Of a stretch of 64,000 nucleotides of DNA, positions 63,333 through 64,000 are shown piece by piece (positions within the stretch are counted from its first letter, which is position 1; every line of letters starts with the position of its first letter). Location: assembly GCF_018613755.1 (NCBI RefSeq), contig NZ_JAGGPP010000006.1:62001-126000 (forward strand), written 5' to 3'. The notes under the pieces are model-generated. The model saw nothing but the letters and a program-made list of their open reading frames with translations, had not been told where the DNA came from and searched no databases. The position numbers were made by a program, and so were the translations under genes. The DNA is from Arthrobacter sp. ISL-72 (GTDB taxonomy: Bacteria; Actinomycetota; Actinomycetes; Actinomycetales; Micrococcaceae).

Positions 63333-64000
63333 TTAGGCGGCTAACTGTTCGGTGGTTTCTTTGGGGTGGTTGATCCAGGCTGGTCCTGGGAGGGCGAGGA
63401 TTTTGGGGTCGGTGGTGCTGGTGAAGCGTTCGGGGTTTTTCGCCCGGGCGGCAGTATGTGTTGCTGAGCGTTCATTGGCGGCACCTGCGGCGTGGCCGTA
63501 GTGGACGTTCGCGGGCGTGTGGAAGCCGATGCTGGAGTGTTGGAGGTGATGGTTGTACCAGTCCACGAAACCGCTGATAAAGAGTGCCTCGCTGTACGGA
63601 TTATCATTCGACACCCGGGCCTGGAGTGGGACCGGGTGACCTCCAGGTCCGAGAGCAGCGCGGCGACGGTTTTGGAGGTCATGGACGTTCCCCGGTCCGC
63701 GTGCACGACCTGTGGGGTGCCGTGGATCCCGAAGATTCCCTTCATCATCTCCACGGCCAGCACCCCGGATTCTGTGGCGTGGACGTGCGCGCCGACGATG
63801 AACCTGGAATGAATGTCGACCATCATGTAGCAGTCAAAATACTTCCCCCTGACCGGGCCCGCGAGCTTTGTAATATCCCACGTGAACACCTGTCCCGGGG
63901 GCGTGGCCACCAGCTCGGGAACAGTCCGGGGCGGATGTTTGGCCAGCCGGCGCCGCTCCTTGACCTGCTCGTTTTCCTCCAGCATCCGGTAAAACGTCGA
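63333..64000 (-). pseudogene. DDE transposase remnant (IS3/IS481-like), frameshifted and internally deleted, cut by the right edge
   Basis: The minus-strand sequence encodes an rve-type DDE transposase. The first Asp is in TWDITKLAGPVRG, the second in HADRGTSMTSK, and the Glu in SNDNPYSEALF. The reading frame shifts by one base near 63614-63619 (CCCGGG where CCCCGGG is expected), between the second Asp and the Glu. The C-terminal part resumes as ALFISGFVDWYNHHLQHSS, lacking about 25-30 residues usually found between ALF and the WYN motif. The N-terminus is beyond the window edge. Two independent lesions make it a pseudogene. Confidence 0.82.

Overview
The window is high-GC chromosomal DNA from an actinobacterium of the Micrococcaceae (Arthrobacter/Pseudarthrobacter type). 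This rests on gene order and protein character: a Streptomyces-type PepN, paired ClpP1-ClpP2 with ClpX, a mycothiol-dependent Rv2466c-type reductase, a translational T-box before ileS, RNase E followed by rplU-rpmA-obgE-proB-proA-nadD-rsfS, and a class Ib nrdHIEF cluster. Coding density is high, GTG/TTG starts are common and most genes overlap or abut. Species-level assignment is inference.

Layout. 1-6430: MscS channel (cut by the left edge), OsmC and PepN on the minus strand, then a DUF1648 membrane protein, rpiB and an Fpg/Nei glycosylase. 6466-11977: tRNA-Gly and tRNA-Pro, trigger factor, clpP1-clpP2 with a candidate ClgR operator, clpX, and an Rv2466c-like protein. 12225-22199: valS (minus), DUF488, SDR, T-box plus ileS, folC, a DUF4233 protein, ndk. 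22219-28515: VKOR-like protein (minus), RNase E/G, TPP riboswitch and a ThiD-TenA fusion. 28840-36549: rplU, rpmA, obgE, proB, proA, a small membrane protein, nadD, a tail-anchored protein, rsfS. 36581-37062: two tRNA-Ala(GGC) units, each with its own promoter and terminator. 37090-44293: an internally deleted phnA remnant, FAD oxidoreductase, RsmC/RlmG-like methyltransferase, ROK regulator and a sugar ABC transporter lacking its ATPase. 44316-49866: a small minus-strand gene and a MoxR/DUF58/VWA/VWA/TPR operon. 50232-56633: metF, metE, a DUF2004-like protein, aldehyde dehydrogenase, LysR regulator. 56634-61887: the nrd regulatory region and nrdH-nrdI-nrdE-[homing endonuclease]-nrdF. 61888-64000: a gene-poor tail with strong terminators and the decayed ends of two insertion sequences (an IS21-type istB fragment and a frameshifted, internally deleted DDE transposase).

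The most unusual element is an intact free-standing GIY-YIG/NUMOD3 endonuclease gene wedged between nrdE and nrdF. Its stop overlaps the nrdF start (ATGA), so nrdF translation may depend on it. The last codons of nrdE switch abruptly to A/T-ending codons, suggesting that the insertion event rewrote the nrdE 3' end. Phages commonly carry such genes in ribonucleotide reductase loci; finding one here points to transfer from an actinophage.

A second pattern recurs across the window. Six genes (DUF1648, DUF488, SDR, proA, the phnA remnant, aldehyde dehydrogenase) lack a convincing ribosome binding site but have a TANNNT -10 hexamer exactly six bases before the start codon, the expected geometry of leaderless mRNAs. 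RNA-level control is visible as a TPP riboswitch, an ileS T-box with a 7-base Shine-Dalgarno sequestering helix, and a possible structured leader upstream of metF.
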